In this document: piece after piece, positions 11,516 to 23,117 of the stretch
Layout of the letters: every line of letters begins with the position of its first letter
Numbering within the stretch: the first letter of the stretch is position 1
Origin: Luteimonas sp. JM171
GTDB lineage: Bacteria; Pseudomonadota; Gammaproteobacteria; Xanthomonadales; Xanthomonadaceae
Length of the DNA: 64,000 nucleotides
Assembly: GCF_001717465.1 (NCBI RefSeq)
Contig: NZ_CP017074.1
Coordinates: forward strand, 739,162 to 803,161
Direction: 5' to 3'
Translations under genes and position numbers: made by a program
The notes under the pieces: generated by a model
The model's database searches: none
What the model was told of the DNA's origin: nothing
What the model saw: only the letters and a program-made list of their open reading frames with translations

Positions 11516-12889
11516 CTACGGTTTCTTCTTAGGGCGCTGCCAGTTTTCGATGATGGCCTGCCGTGCGCGGCCGACGGCCAGTGTATCGTCGGGCACATCG
11601 GAGACGATGGTGGAGCCGGCGCCCGTGGTGGCGCCCTTGCCGATCGTCACCGGCGCCACCAGCGAGGCGTTGGAGCCGATGAAGGCGTTGTCGCCGATCA
11701 CCGTGCGCGACTTGTTTACTCCGTCGTAGTTGCAGGTGATGGTGCCGGCGCCGATGTTGGCGCCCGCGCCAATGACGGCGTCGCCCAGGTAGCTCAGGTG
11801 GCCGGCCTTGCTGCCCACCCCGATCACGCTGTTCTTGACCTCGACGAAGTTGCCGACCTGCGCACCGTCGGCCAGCACCGTGCCCGGACGCAGGCGCGCG
11901 AACGGACCGATGCGCACCGCGCCTTCGGTCACCGCGCCCTCCAGGTCGCAGTGTGCAAACACCTCCGTGCCCAGGGTCAGCCTGACGTCCCTGAGCCGGC
12001 AGAACGGCCCGATGCGCACCCCGTCGCCGAGCTCCACCCTGCCCTCCAGCACGACGTCCACGTCGATCTCCACGTCGCTGCCGGCGATGACCTCGCCACG
12101 GATGTCCACCCGCGCCGGATCGGCGAAGCGCACGCCCTGTTCGCACAGCGCGCGCACCTGGCGCAGCTGGAACCTGCGCTCAAGCTGGGCCAGCTGCCAG
12201 GCGTCGTTCGCGCCTTCGGCTTCCGCTGGATCGTCCATCATGACCATTTCGGCCGGGCTGAACTCGTCTGCGGCCAGGGCGAACACGTCGGTGAGGTAAT
12301 ACTCGCCCTGGGCGTTGTCGTTCGACACGGCCTTCAGCCAGCGTTTGAGCGCCGTGGACTCCGCCGCCAGGATGCCGGTGTTGATGATGTCGATGGCCCG
12401 CTGGTCACGGCTGGCATCCTTTTCCTCGACCACGGCGGCCACGTGGCCCTCCGGATCGCGGACCACCCTTCCATAGCCCGTCGGGTCTTCAAGTTGCGCC
12501 ACCAGCACCGCGAGCCGCGGGCCGCGATCGGCCGCAAGCAGGCTGCGCAGGGTATCGGCTGCGATCAGCGGCACATCGCCGTACAGCACCAGCACTTCGG
12601 CGCCGTCCGGCACACCCGCTAGAGCCTGCTGCACCGCATGGCCGGTGCCCAGGCGCTCGGCCTGCTCCGCCCACTGCAGGTCGGGCTGGTCGGCGAAAGC
12701 CCTGCGCACCTGGTCCCCGCCGTGCCCGTAGACGATATGGATGGCTTCGGGTCCCAGCGCGCGGGCGGCCGCCACGACGTGGGCCAGCATGGGCCGGCCT
12801 GCGACCTTCTGCAGCACCTTGGGCAGCGCCGAACGCATCCGCTTGCCCTCTCCGGCGGCAAGGATGATGACGTGCAGGGGAGAATCCAT
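11516..12889 (-). CDS. glmU: bifunctional UDP-GlcNAc pyrophosphorylase / glucosamine-1-phosphate N-acetyltransferase
   Basis: A 457-residue enzyme (E. coli has 456) that acetylates glucosamine-1-phosphate and uridylates the product to UDP-GlcNAc. The N-terminal nucleotidyltransferase shows [17 protein letters not shown] (about 10-26) and YGDVPL. The C-terminal left-handed beta-helix has many hexapeptide repeats ([29 protein letters not shown]). It acts in the cytoplasm with GlmS in the same pathway. In E. coli glmUS follows the atp operon, and here the same order is kept with two unrelated genes between. Confidence 0.97.
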   Translation of the reverse strand: MDSPLHVIILAAGEGKRMRSALPKVLQKVAGRPMLAHVVAAARALGPEAIHIVYGHGGDQVRRAFADQPDLQWAEQAERLGTGHAVQQALAGVPDGAEVLVLYGDVPLIAADTLRSLLAADRGPRLAVLVAQLEDPTGYGRVVRDPEGHVAAVVEEKDASRDQRAIDIINTGILAAESTALKRWLKAVSNDNAQGEYYLTDVFALAADEFSPAEMVMMDDPAEAEGANDAWQLAQLERRFQLRQVRALCEQGVRFADPARVDIRGEVIAGSDVEIDVDVVLEGRVELGDGVRIGPFCRLRDVRLTLGTEVFAHCDLEGAVTEGAVRIGPFARLRPGTVLADGAQVGNFVEVKNSVIGVGSKAGHLSYLGDAVIGAGANIGAGTITCNYDGVNKSRTVIGDNAFIGSNASLVAPVTIGKGATTGAGSTIVSDVPDDTLAVGRARQAIIENWQRPKKKP

Positions 12890-12972
12890 GGTGGCTCCGT
12901 GATGGGCGGCTGCACAATTCTAACGGGCCCCGCTGCTAGCATGCCGCCACTCTCCCTACGGCGCCCCCTGCC

Positions 12973-13356
12973 TTGAGCCTGCTGCGGCAATCACGCTCTT
13001 ACCTGGTCATCGGCGTCCTGCAATGGTTGCTGGACTGGGCGGTGATGGTCGCGCTCAGCCACGCCGGGCTCCCGGTGCGGCACGCGAACGTCGTCGGCCG
13101 GGTCTGCGGAGCGCTGATGGGCTATTGGGCCAACGGCAAGTTCACCTTTGCCGGCGAGGGCACGACGCTCGGGCGCACCCAGCTGCGCCGGTTCGTGCTG
13201 ATGTGGATCGGCACCACCATCGTGAGCACCTGGGCGATCGGCCAGGTCGACGACCTGTTCGGACTGAAATGGGCCTGGCTGGCGAAGCCGCTGGTCGAAC
13301 TGGCCATGGCCACAGTCGGCTTCACCCTGTCCAGGCACTGGGTGTACAGGCGTTGA
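12973..13356 (+). CDS. GtrA-family membrane protein
   Basis: A 127-residue protein with four predicted membrane helices and the GtrA-family features: an early YLVIGVLQWLLDW helix, the NVVGRVCGALMGYWANGKFTF segment, and a C-terminal SRHWVYRR ending on the cytoplasmic side. GtrA proteins are associated with moving lipid-linked sugars across the inner membrane for surface glycosylation. The start is a TTG at 12973; the only nearby ATG (12941) is out of frame. No glycosyltransferase gene is adjacent, so the sugar and pathway are unknown. Confidence 0.75.
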   Translation: MSLLRQSRSYLVIGVLQWLLDWAVMVALSHAGLPVRHANVVGRVCGALMGYWANGKFTFAGEGTTLGRTQLRRFVLMWIGTTIVSTWAIGQVDDLFGLKWAWLAKPLVELAMATVGFTLSRHWVYRR

Positions 13357-13389
13357 GAACCCCCATGCGGGGCGGCCCCTGATCCGCGG

Positions 13390-14544
13390 TCACGGCGTGG
13401 ATGGATTCCGCACCATCGGAACCACGAGTTCCAGCGGAAGCGCGGGCACGGTGCCGCGGTGGCCGCGGACCGTCTTCGCGCGGAACATGGAGTTGAGGAT
13501 GGCTTCTTCGGTGGCCTCGGCCACCGCCACGAACAGGGGGGTCATGGCATCGTTGGCCAGCGTGGCGGGCGCCAGGACCGCTTCGCCGGGCGTGCGCCAG
13601 GCTTCCGGCGCGGTCGAAAAGGCGATCACGTAGTCGCCGGATCCATTCGACATCGACGCGCCGGTACGGGCCAGGCCGGTGATCGCGCGCGAGGCCAGCC
13701 GGCCGAGCTGGCGCGCATCCAGCGGCGCATCGGTGGCCACCACGATCATGATGCTGCCGTCGCCATCGCCCACCGGGCGCTCGCCCGCCTGGCGCAGGTA
13801 CTCCGCGGGATCGGGAAGGTGGCGCCCCACCGGGACCCCCGCCACCGCCAGCTCGCCGCCGAAGTTGCTCTGCACCAGCACGCCCACCGTGTACCCGCGG
13901 CCAGCCGCTTCCACCCGGCGCGAGCTGGTGCCGATGCCACCCTTCCAGCCGAACGCCACCGTCCCGGCCCCGGCCCCGATGGCGCCTTCGCGCACGTCGG
14001 CGGTGGACGCGCTTTCCAGCGCCTGCACCACGTGGGCCGGCTGCAGCGGCCGGGCGCGGATGTCGTTGAGGAAGCCGTCGTTGGTCTCGCCGACCACGGG
14101 ATTGATCGAACGCACCTCCTCCATGCCCGGCCGCGCCAGCAGCCATCCCACCATCGCATCGGCCGCCTGCCAGACGCCAAGCGTGCCGGTGAGCAGGATC
14201 GGGGTCTCGAGCTCGCCCAGCTCGCGCACCTGCGTCACACCCAGCAGCTTGCCGAAGCCGTTGGCGACATGGATCGCCGCCGGCACCCGGTCGTGGAACA
14301 GGTCGCCGCCGTGGGGCAGGATCGCAGTGACGCCGGTACGCACGGTGTCGTCCGCGTCGTCCAGGGTGGCATGCCCGACGGCGACGCCCTCGACGTCGAC
14401 GATCGCATTGAGCGGGCCGGTGGGCAGGGTGCCGATCACCACGCCGGCGTCCCGGGCGCGGGGGCGCTCGCCGTCGCCGGATGCGAGCGCCGGCGCACAG
14501 GCCAGGGCCGCGGACATCGCAAGCGCCATCATCAGTCGGAACAT
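13390..14544 (-). CDS. P1-family (S58, DmpA/BapA-like) self-processing aminopeptidase
   Basis: A 384-residue exported peptidase of the DmpA/BapA family of Ntn-hydrolases. A cleavable signal peptide ends near ALACAPALAS (about residue 22). The autoproteolysis site is Gly263-Ser264 in DGDGSIMIVVATDAP; cleavage would create a beta-subunit with Ser264 as N-terminal nucleophile. Family members release N-terminal D- or L-amino acids or beta-amino acids. Substrate preference cannot be told from sequence. It lies 127 bp downstream of atpC beyond the atp terminator and is convergent with the GtrA gene. Confidence 0.85.
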   Translation of the reverse strand: MFRLMMALAMSAALACAPALASGDGERPRARDAGVVIGTLPTGPLNAIVDVEGVAVGHATLDDADDTVRTGVTAILPHGGDLFHDRVPAAIHVANGFGKLLGVTQVRELGELETPILLTGTLGVWQAADAMVGWLLARPGMEEVRSINPVVGETNDGFLNDIRARPLQPAHVVQALESASTADVREGAIGAGAGTVAFGWKGGIGTSSRRVEAAGRGYTVGVLVQSNFGGELAVAGVPVGRHLPDPAEYLRQAGERPVGDGDGSIMIVVATDAPLDARQLGRLASRAITGLARTGASMSNGSGDYVIAFSTAPEAWRTPGEAVLAPATLANDAMTPLFVAVAEATEEAILNSMFRAKTVRGHRGTVPALPLELVVPMVRNPSTP

Positions 14545-14610
14545 CGCAAGCCCTCCACGGTGCCAGCCGCGACCGTAGACGCGCGGCTGCCCGTGCGCAA
14601 GCGCGCCCCG

Positions 14611-14643
14611 GGGAAACGAAAACGCCGGCCCTGGGGGCCGGCG
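14611..14643 (-). terminator. intrinsic terminator of the atp operon
   Basis: On the minus strand, downstream of atpC, a 9-bp GC-rich stem (14643-14635 with 14631-14623, 3-nt loop) is followed by a T-rich stretch GTTTTCGTTTCC (14622-14611). This closes the ATP synthase transcript. Confidence 0.75.
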
Positions 14644-14671
14644 CTTCGATGCGTCGCGGACAACGCGGGCG

Positions 14672-15097
14672 TCAGTGCTTGAGGTTCTTGCGCAGCCGCT
14701 CCAGCGCCTGCAGCTGGGCGGTGACCTCGGCCAGCTTCTGCTGGGCCTCGGCGATGTCCATCGCCTCGCCGCGGCCGGCGAGCACGCGCTCGGCCTCTTC
14801 CTTGGCCGCCTTCACCGCGGCCTCGTCGATCTCGTCGGCGCGGATCGCGGTGTCGGCCAGGATCGTCACCACCTGCGGCTGCACCTCGAGGATGCCGCCG
14901 CCAATGGCGAAGTCCAGCTTCTCGCCGTTGGCCTGGGTCACCACGACCTTGCCGGGCTTGAGCCGGGTGATCAGCGGCGCATGGCGCGGCGCGATGCCCA
15001 GCTCGCCCATCTCGCCCGTGGCAACCACGAGCGTGGCCTCGCCGCGGAAGATCTCGGCCTCGGCGCTGACGATGTCGCAGCGGATGGTGGTGGTCAT
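14672..15097 (-). CDS. atpC: F-type ATP synthase epsilon subunit
   Basis: A 141-residue subunit of the F1 central stalk that couples rotation and inhibits ATP hydrolysis. It has the N-terminal beta-sandwich ([39 protein letters not shown] region) and a C-terminal helical pair ending [13 protein letters not shown]. It is the last gene of the atp operon, 15 bp after atpD and followed by a terminator. Confidence 0.96.
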   Translation of the reverse strand: MTTTIRCDIVSAEAEIFRGEATLVVATGEMGELGIAPRHAPLITRLKPGKVVVTQANGEKLDFAIGGGILEVQPQVVTILADTAIRADEIDEAAVKAAKEEAERVLAGRGEAMDIAEAQQKLAEVTAQLQALERLRKNLKH

Positions 15098-15112
15098 GGT
15101 CTTCTACCCGCC

Positions 15113-16561
<1,449 letters not shown>

Positions 16562-17425
16562 TCAGACCGCCGCCGCGCCGCCGACGATCTCCGAGATTTC
16601 CTGGGTGATCGCCGCCTGCCGGGCCTTGTTGTAGGACAGGTTCAGCGTGTCGATCAGCTTGTTGGCGTTGTCGCTGGCGGCCTTCATCGCCACCATGCGC
16701 GCGGCATGCTCGGAGGCCACGTTCTCCATCACCGCCTGGTACACCAGCGATTCGATGTAGCGCGTGAGCACGTGGCCGAGCACGCCTTCCGGATCCGGCT
16801 CGTAGATGTAGTCCCAGTCGTGCCGGGCCACCTTCTCCTCGGAAGCCGGCAGCGGCAGCAGCTGGTCGAACGCAGCGCGCTGCACCATCGTGTTCACGAA
16901 GTCGTTGTAGACCAGGTACACGCGATCCACGTTGCCTTCGTTGTAGGCGTCGAGCATGACCTTGATCACGCCCACCAGCTGCTCCACCTGCGGGGTGTCG
17001 CCCAGGTGGGTGACGGTGGCGAGCATGTTCACCTTGATCCGGCGGAAGTAGGTGGTCGCCTTCTGGCCGATGGTGACCAGGTCGACCTCCACCCCGTTCT
17101 CCTGATGCTTGCGGAACTCGCCCAGCAGCTTGCGGAACAGGTTGTTGTTCAGGCCGCCGGCCAGGCCGCGGTCGGACGACACGATCACGTAGCCGACCCG
17201 CTTCACGTCCTCGCGCTCGACCAGGTACGGGTGCTGGAACTCCGAGTTGGCCTGGGCCAGGTGGCCGATGAGCTGCTTCATCGCGCGCGCGTACGGGCGC
17301 GACTCGCGCATGCGCTCCTGCGCCTTGCGGATCTTGGAGGCCGAGACCATTTCCAGCGCGCGCGTCACCTTGCGGGTGTTCTGCACGCTCTTGATCTTGG
17401 TCTTGATTTCTCTGCCGCCTGCCAT
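16562..17425 (-). CDS. atpG: F-type ATP synthase gamma subunit
   Basis: A 287-residue rotor shaft of F1. The long N-terminal helix ([28 protein letters not shown] region) and C-terminal helix ([24 protein letters not shown]) that form the coiled-coil axle are both present, as is the central [15 protein letters not shown]. It sits between atpA and atpD in the standard order. Confidence 0.97.
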   Translation of the reverse strand: MAGGREIKTKIKSVQNTRKVTRALEMVSASKIRKAQERMRESRPYARAMKQLIGHLAQANSEFQHPYLVEREDVKRVGYVIVSSDRGLAGGLNNNLFRKLLGEFRKHQENGVEVDLVTIGQKATTYFRRIKVNMLATVTHLGDTPQVEQLVGVIKVMLDAYNEGNVDRVYLVYNDFVNTMVQRAAFDQLLPLPASEEKVARHDWDYIYEPDPEGVLGHVLTRYIESLVYQAVMENVASEHAARMVAMKAASDNANKLIDTLNLSYNKARQAAITQEISEIVGGAAAV

Positions 17426-17472
17426 CTAACTCGCTCCGCTCGTCGGGGTTACCAGGTACCAGCCACGCCGGT

Positions 17473-19038
<1,566 letters not shown>

Positions 19039-19051
19039 TGCGTCTTTTCCT

Positions 19052-19073
19052 GTAGGGCGGGCCCAGGCCCGCC
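19052..19073 (+). repeat. GTAG-headed REP palindrome, copy 1 of a doublet
   Basis: GTAG (19052-19055) is followed by a stem-loop GGCGGGC-CCAG-GCCCGCC (19056-19073). This matches the GTAG-plus-hairpin architecture of REPs described in Stenotrophomonas (SMAG type). It is paired with an inverted copy 7 bp away. Confidence 0.7.
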
Positions 19074-19080
19074 GTGGTTT

Positions 19081-19102
19081 GGCGGGTTTGCGCCCGCCCT
19101 AC
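19081..19102 (-). repeat. GTAG-headed REP palindrome, copy 2 of the doublet (inverted)
   Basis: Read on the minus strand: GTAG followed by GGCGGGC-GCAA-ACCCGCC. It faces copy 1 tail to tail. The stem has one imperfect position relative to copy 1. The doublet fills most of the atpH-atpA spacer inside the atp operon. Confidence 0.7.
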
Positions 19103-19115
19103 GTTTCTGGATGGA

Positions 19116-19637
19116 TCAGTGGGCCAGCGCCGACTGCAGGCGCCCGAGCTTGCCCCTGAGCGAGCCGTCGATGACCACGTCGCCGGCGGAGATCACCGCG
19201 CCGCCGATCAGGCTTTCATCGATGGCGGTCTCGACCTTGACCTCGCGGCCGAAGCGGCGCTTGAGCGCCTGCCGCAGCTGCTCGACCTCGGCCTCGGGCA
19301 GCCCGGTGGCGGAGGTGATCGTGGCCAGCACCACCTGCTCGTCCTCGGCCCGCAGCTGCTCGAACAGGCCGGCGATCTCCGGCAGCACCGCCAGGCGGTC
19401 GTTGTCGGCCAGCTGGACGAGGAAACCGGCGAACTTGTCGCCGGCGCCTTCGGGCGCCAGCAGCGCCACCGCGTCCTGGCTGGTCAGGGCCGGGTGGCCC
19501 AGCAGCGCCTCGACCTGCGGATCGGCCGCCACCCGGGCGGCAAACGCCAGCGCCTGCGACCACTCCGCGGCCTTGCCGTCCTCGCGTGCCACCGCGAAGG
19601 CGGCGCGTGCATAGGGGCGGGCGATGGTGGTGGACAT
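19116..19637 (-). CDS. atpH: F-type ATP synthase delta subunit
   Basis: A 173-residue peripheral-stalk subunit that joins F1 to the b subunits. The start at 19637 (MSTTIARPYARAAFAVARE) matches the conserved delta N-terminus, and longer in-frame extensions run into atpF. It has the C-terminal VVIDGSLRGKLGRLQSALAH typical of the family (usually DGSVRGQLERL). It begins 4 bp after the atpF stop, suggesting translational coupling. Confidence 0.95.
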   Translation of the reverse strand: MSTTIARPYARAAFAVAREDGKAAEWSQALAFAARVAADPQVEALLGHPALTSQDAVALLAPEGAGDKFAGFLVQLADNDRLAVLPEIAGLFEQLRAEDEQVVLATITSATGLPEAEVEQLRQALKRRFGREVKVETAIDESLIGGAVISAGDVVIDGSLRGKLGRLQSALAH

Positions 19638-19641
19638 GGCC

Positions 19642-20112
19642 TCAGATCTCCGCGGCGAGTTCGTCGAGCAGGGCCTTGTGCGCCTGGGCGTCGATCTCGC
19701 GCTTGAGCAGGCGCTCGGCGCCGCGGACCGCAAGCAGCGACACCTGCTGGCGCAGCTCCTCGCGGGCGCGGGTGGCCGATGCCTCGATCTCGGCGTCGAT
19801 CAGCGCCTTCTGGCGCAGGCCCTCGGTGACCGCCTCGGCCTTGGCGGCCTCCACGATCTGGGCGCCGCGCTTGTGCGCCTGGTCGATGATCTCGTTGGCC
19901 TTGGCGCGCGCCGCCTTCAGCTCGGCCTCGGCGGTTTCCTGCGCCTGGGCCAGCGCCCGCTGGCTGTTGTCGGCCGCGGCCAGGCCCTCGGCGATCTTCT
20001 TCTGCCGCTCCTCGATCGCATTGAGCAGCGGCGGCCACACGAAGGTGGCGATCAGCCAGATCAGGCCTGCGAAGGCCAGCGCCTGGGCGATTAGGGTCAG
20101 ATTGATGCTCAT
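19642..20112 (-). CDS. atpF: F-type ATP synthase subunit b
   Basis: A 156-residue peripheral-stalk subunit: one N-terminal membrane helix ([29 protein letters not shown] region) followed by a long, charged, Ala-rich helix that forms the dimeric stator. E. coli b is also 156 residues. It follows atpE after a 114-bp spacer containing two hairpins. Confidence 0.96.
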   Translation of the reverse strand: MSINLTLIAQALAFAGLIWLIATFVWPPLLNAIEERQKKIAEGLAAADNSQRALAQAQETAEAELKAARAKANEIIDQAHKRGAQIVEAAKAEAVTEGLRQKALIDAEIEASATRAREELRQQVSLLAVRGAERLLKREIDAQAHKALLDELAAEI

Positions 20113-20138
20113 CGTCGTGCTCTGCCTGTACTCGGTGC

Positions 20139-20161
20139 GCCCCGGCTCAATGGGCCGGGGC
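20139..20161. other. intercistronic hairpin 1 between atpE and atpF
   Basis: Perfect 8-bp stem GCCCCGGC/GCCGGGGC (20139-20146 with 20154-20161) around a 7-nt loop. No T tract follows on the minus strand, so it is not a simple terminator. It may protect the upstream atpE message or slow passage into atpF. Confidence 0.5.
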
Positions 20162-20175
20162 TGTCCGTGTCGCGA

Positions 20176-20201
20176 CCGGGCGGACCTTCAGGTCCACCCG
20201 G
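20176..20201. other. intercistronic hairpin 2 between atpE and atpF
   Basis: A 6-bp stem GGACCT/AGGTCC with a 2-nt loop is extended past one mismatch by CCGGG/CCCGG (20176-20201). It lies 26 bp after the atpE stop on the transcript and precedes hairpin 1. Confidence 0.5.
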
Positions 20202-20226
20202 CGCCCGTATCTGCGCAACCGTCCGG

Positions 20227-20529
<303 letters not shown>

Positions 20530-20588
20530 CTAGTTGGAAGGTGAGGTGAAGGGTGGAACTAGAACCAGAACCGGGGTGGTGCCGCCGG

Positions 20589-21377
20589 TCAGTGCGAATC
20601 CTCGGCCAGGCTGAGGTAGACGATCGACAGCATCATGAAGATGAAGGCCTGCAGCGGCACCACCAGGATGTGGAAGATCATCCAGCCCAGGCCGAACACC
20701 GCGCCGCCCAGCACGCCCAGCAGCGCGGAGCCGCCGAGCACCCAGATCAGCAGGAAGACGATCTCGCCGCCGAACATGTTGCCGAACAGACGCATCGCCA
20801 GCGAAATCGGCTTGGAGATCCACTCGACGATGTTGAGGATGAGGTTGAACGGCAACATCCACTTGCCGAACGGGGTGACCAGGAAGTCCTTGGTGAAGCC
20901 GCCGATGCCCTTGGCCCGCAGGCCGAAGAACAGGGTCAGGAAGAACACGCTGATCGACAGGCCGAGGGTGGCGTTGACGTCGGCGGTGGGCACCGGCTTC
21001 CAGTACTCCACGCCCACCCACGACAGCGGGATGGAGATGAAGTCCGCGGGGATGAACTTCATCATGTTCATCAGCAGGATCCAGAAGAACAGGGTGATCG
21101 CGATCGGCGTCACCAGCTTGCTGGAACCGTGGTAGGTGTCGCGCGCCTGGCGGTCGACGAACTCGAGCAGGATCTCAACGAAGGCCTGCCACTTGCCGGG
21201 CACGCCGGAGGTGGCCTTGCGGGTGGCGGCCCAGAACATCAAGTACATGATGCCGCCCAGCACCAGCGAGCTGATCAGGGTGTCCAGGTGCAGCGTCCAG
21301 AACTCGCCTTCGCCAACCGATGCGGTCAGGTTGGCCAGGTGGTGCTGGATGTAGCTGGAGGGGGTTTCAACCGCCAT
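20589..21377 (-). CDS. atpB: F-type ATP synthase subunit a
   Basis: A 262-residue stator membrane subunit that forms the proton half-channels. The essential arginine lies in ISLAMRLFGNMFGGEIVFLL, and the C-terminal PLQAFIFMMLSIVYLSLAEDSH is characteristic. Start ATG at 21377 is 28 bp after the atpI stop. Confidence 0.96.
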   Translation of the reverse strand: MAVETPSSYIQHHLANLTASVGEGEFWTLHLDTLISSLVLGGIMYLMFWAATRKATSGVPGKWQAFVEILLEFVDRQARDTYHGSSKLVTPIAITLFFWILLMNMMKFIPADFISIPLSWVGVEYWKPVPTADVNATLGLSISVFFLTLFFGLRAKGIGGFTKDFLVTPFGKWMLPFNLILNIVEWISKPISLAMRLFGNMFGGEIVFLLIWVLGGSALLGVLGGAVFGLGWMIFHILVVPLQAFIFMMLSIVYLSLAEDSH

Positions 21378-21405
21378 GATTCAGATGATCCTGCCAGTCA
21401 ACGAG

Positions 21406-21852
21406 TCAGGGCCGGGGGGCCGGCCCGGCCATTGCGAGCAGCTGCGCCCCCAGGGCGACAACCACTCCCACTACCATGGGCAGCGGTGGAAGCCCGGCGA
21501 GCATGATGCCCAGCAGCAGCGCCCCGATCACCACCACCCACTTCAAACCCACCCCCGCCATCAGCCGCGCCAGCGCAACCGTGGAGGGGCCAACACCGCC
21601 TCCCAGCGCCACCGCGCCCGAGAGCCAGCCCCCCACGGCGATCGCACCGCCGCCCAGCGCCACCGCCATGGCCCAGTCCGCGCCCTTGGCCAGGAACGCC
21701 AGCGCGGCCACTGCAACCGCAGCGGTCTGCCAGATGATGGCGCGCCGTGCCAGGCGCCGGCCTTCGGCGGCGAACGTGAACACTTCAGGATTCCAGGGGC
21801 GTCGGGGGTTTTGGAAAGTGTGTCCCGGATACCGTCGAAACGGCCCGGTCAA
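21406..21852 (-). CDS. atpI: AtpI-like protein, first gene of the atp operon
   Basis: A small membrane protein of the ATP synthase subunit I family with about four helices (RAIIWQTAAVAVAALAFL region; WAMAVALGGGAIAVGGWL; GLKWVVVIGALLLGIML; PMVVGVVVALGAQLLAMAG). AtpI helps load the c-ring and may carry magnesium. It is 148 residues from the ATG at 21852. The predicted promoter -10 at 21861-21866 puts the RNA start only 2 bp before that ATG, so translation may instead begin at the GTG at 21783 (125 residues). Confidence 0.85.
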   Translation of the reverse strand: MTGPFRRYPGHTFQNPRRPWNPEVFTFAAEGRRLARRAIIWQTAAVAVAALAFLAKGADWAMAVALGGGAIAVGGWLSGAVALGGGVGPSTVALARLMAGVGLKWVVVIGALLLGIMLAGLPPLPMVVGVVVALGAQLLAMAGPAPRP

Positions 21853-21860
21853 GCCGCCGA

Positions 21861-21890
21861 ATTATAGCAGTGGCGCCGACGGGGTCACAA
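21861..21890 (-). promoter_or_regulatory. atp operon promoter (extended -10)
   Basis: On the minus strand TTGTGA (21890-21885), an 18-bp spacer and a perfect TATAAT (21866-21861) preceded by TGC (extended -10). This is the strongest promoter-like sequence in the window. It lies in the 299-bp gap 21853-22151 before the divergent outer-membrane protein gene, in which no other gene is visible. Confidence 0.7.
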
Positions 21891-22151
21891 CCGCCACCAG
21901 TCCTCCAGCGTTGCGCCGGTGCGCGGGGAACTTCCGCGCAGGCATCCTGTCAGACCTGATGTGCCCGGTCTGGTGCACTTCCTCGTCGGTCCAGCATCAG
22001 ATCGCCACCGAGCCCCGGCCAACGCTGGGGCTCTTCCTTTTCCGGCGCCCGGGCCTGCCACCGATGGCGCCTCACCTGGCGCCCACCGCGGCCTGAACAC
22101 CATGCGGCTCCCCTCCCCATACAGGAAAGAGCCGATGCGTTTCCCCCCGCC

Positions 22152-23060
22152 GTGCGCAGGATTGCGCTGTACTCGTCCGCTTTCGTCGCCGCCGCGCTGG
22201 CCAGTCCGGCCGCGCTGGCCCAGGTGGTCGAGGCCGATGAGCGGTTCGTGCTGCGCCTGAGCGCGTTCAACCCCGACGCCTCGCTGGGCTTCGCGGGCGA
22301 GGGTGTCGTGACCGACGGCACGGACGAGGCCACCTTCGACTTTGACGAACGCTTTGACACCAGCAGCGCCTGGCGCCCGCGCGGGGCGTTCGGATTCCGC
22401 TTCAGCGAGCGCCAGGCCATCGTGGCCAATTACTACGACTTCCGGCGCAACGAGAGCTGGGAATATGGCGGCACCGTGCTCGATCCGGGCGTGATCGGCG
22501 GGCCGGACGTGCCGATCGAGGTCCCTGGCGCACAGCTCAACGGCTACGTGGAACTGGACCTGGCCAGCCTCAACTACGAATACAGCGTCGTCACCACCGA
22601 GAGCTTCCAGTGGGGCCTGGGCCTGGGCGTCACCCGGGCCAAGCTGCAGTTCGATGCCAGCGGCCGCTCCGAGGGCAACGGCATGGTCGACGGGCAGTTC
22701 GAGACCGTGACCTGGAAGGAGGACGGCTTCTCGCCCGGGCTGCACACCCGGCTGACCTGGAGCCCCGCTGATCGCTGGCGCATCGGCCTGGAGGCGCAGT
22801 ACCTGGACGCCGGCTGGGGCGACTTCCTGGACGAGGACGGCCACTTCGAGCGCGGCGGCCTGTTCGTCGAATACATGGTGTCCCAGCGCGTGAGCGTGCA
22901 CGTGGGCTACGACTGGTTCCGGCTCAAGCTGTACGACGACTATCGCGGGACGGCGGAAGCCCCGGACGGGATCGATGCCGGGCCCTTCCCCTATGAAGGC
23001 CGCCTGGAAGGCGACCTGCGGGTGCACGGCCCGGTCGCGGGCGTGACGTTCCGCTTCTGA
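22152..23060 (+). CDS. outer-membrane beta-barrel protein
   Basis: A 302-residue exported protein with a signal peptide (LYSSAFVAAALASPAALA, cleaved before QVVEADERF) and alternating amphipathic strands ending in VAGVTFRF. The terminal Phe is the usual signal for outer-membrane assembly. No specific function is recognised; it resembles OmpA/OmpW-size barrels. The frame opens with a GTG at 22152 lacking a Shine-Dalgarno. An ATG at 22135 with a good AGGAAA Shine-Dalgarno is one base out of frame, so the true start or the local C-run sequence is uncertain. Confidence 0.75.
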   Translation: MRRIALYSSAFVAAALASPAALAQVVEADERFVLRLSAFNPDASLGFAGEGVVTDGTDEATFDFDERFDTSSAWRPRGAFGFRFSERQAIVANYYDFRRNESWEYGGTVLDPGVIGGPDVPIEVPGAQLNGYVELDLASLNYEYSVVTTESFQWGLGLGVTRAKLQFDASGRSEGNGMVDGQFETVTWKEDGFSPGLHTRLTWSPADRWRIGLEAQYLDAGWGDFLDEDGHFERGGLFVEYMVSQRVSVHVGYDWFRLKLYDDYRGTAEAPDGIDAGPFPYEGRLEGDLRVHGPVAGVTFRF

Positions 23061-23084
23061 CGGGCCGCCCCAGCGGGAAATCCC

Positions 23085-23110
23085 GGAGGGCGGGCCCAGG
23101 CCCGCCCTCC
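23085..23110. repeat. REP-like palindrome between convergent genes
   Basis: GGAG-GGCGGGC-CCAG-GCCCGCC-CTCC forms an 11-bp perfect stem with a 4-nt loop. The core GGCGGGC-CCAG-GCCCGCC is identical to REP copy 1 at 19056-19073, with GGAG in place of GTAG. It lies between an outer-membrane protein gene and lpd, which converge, and may help terminate both. Confidence 0.65.
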
Positions 23111-23117
23111 GCGCGTG

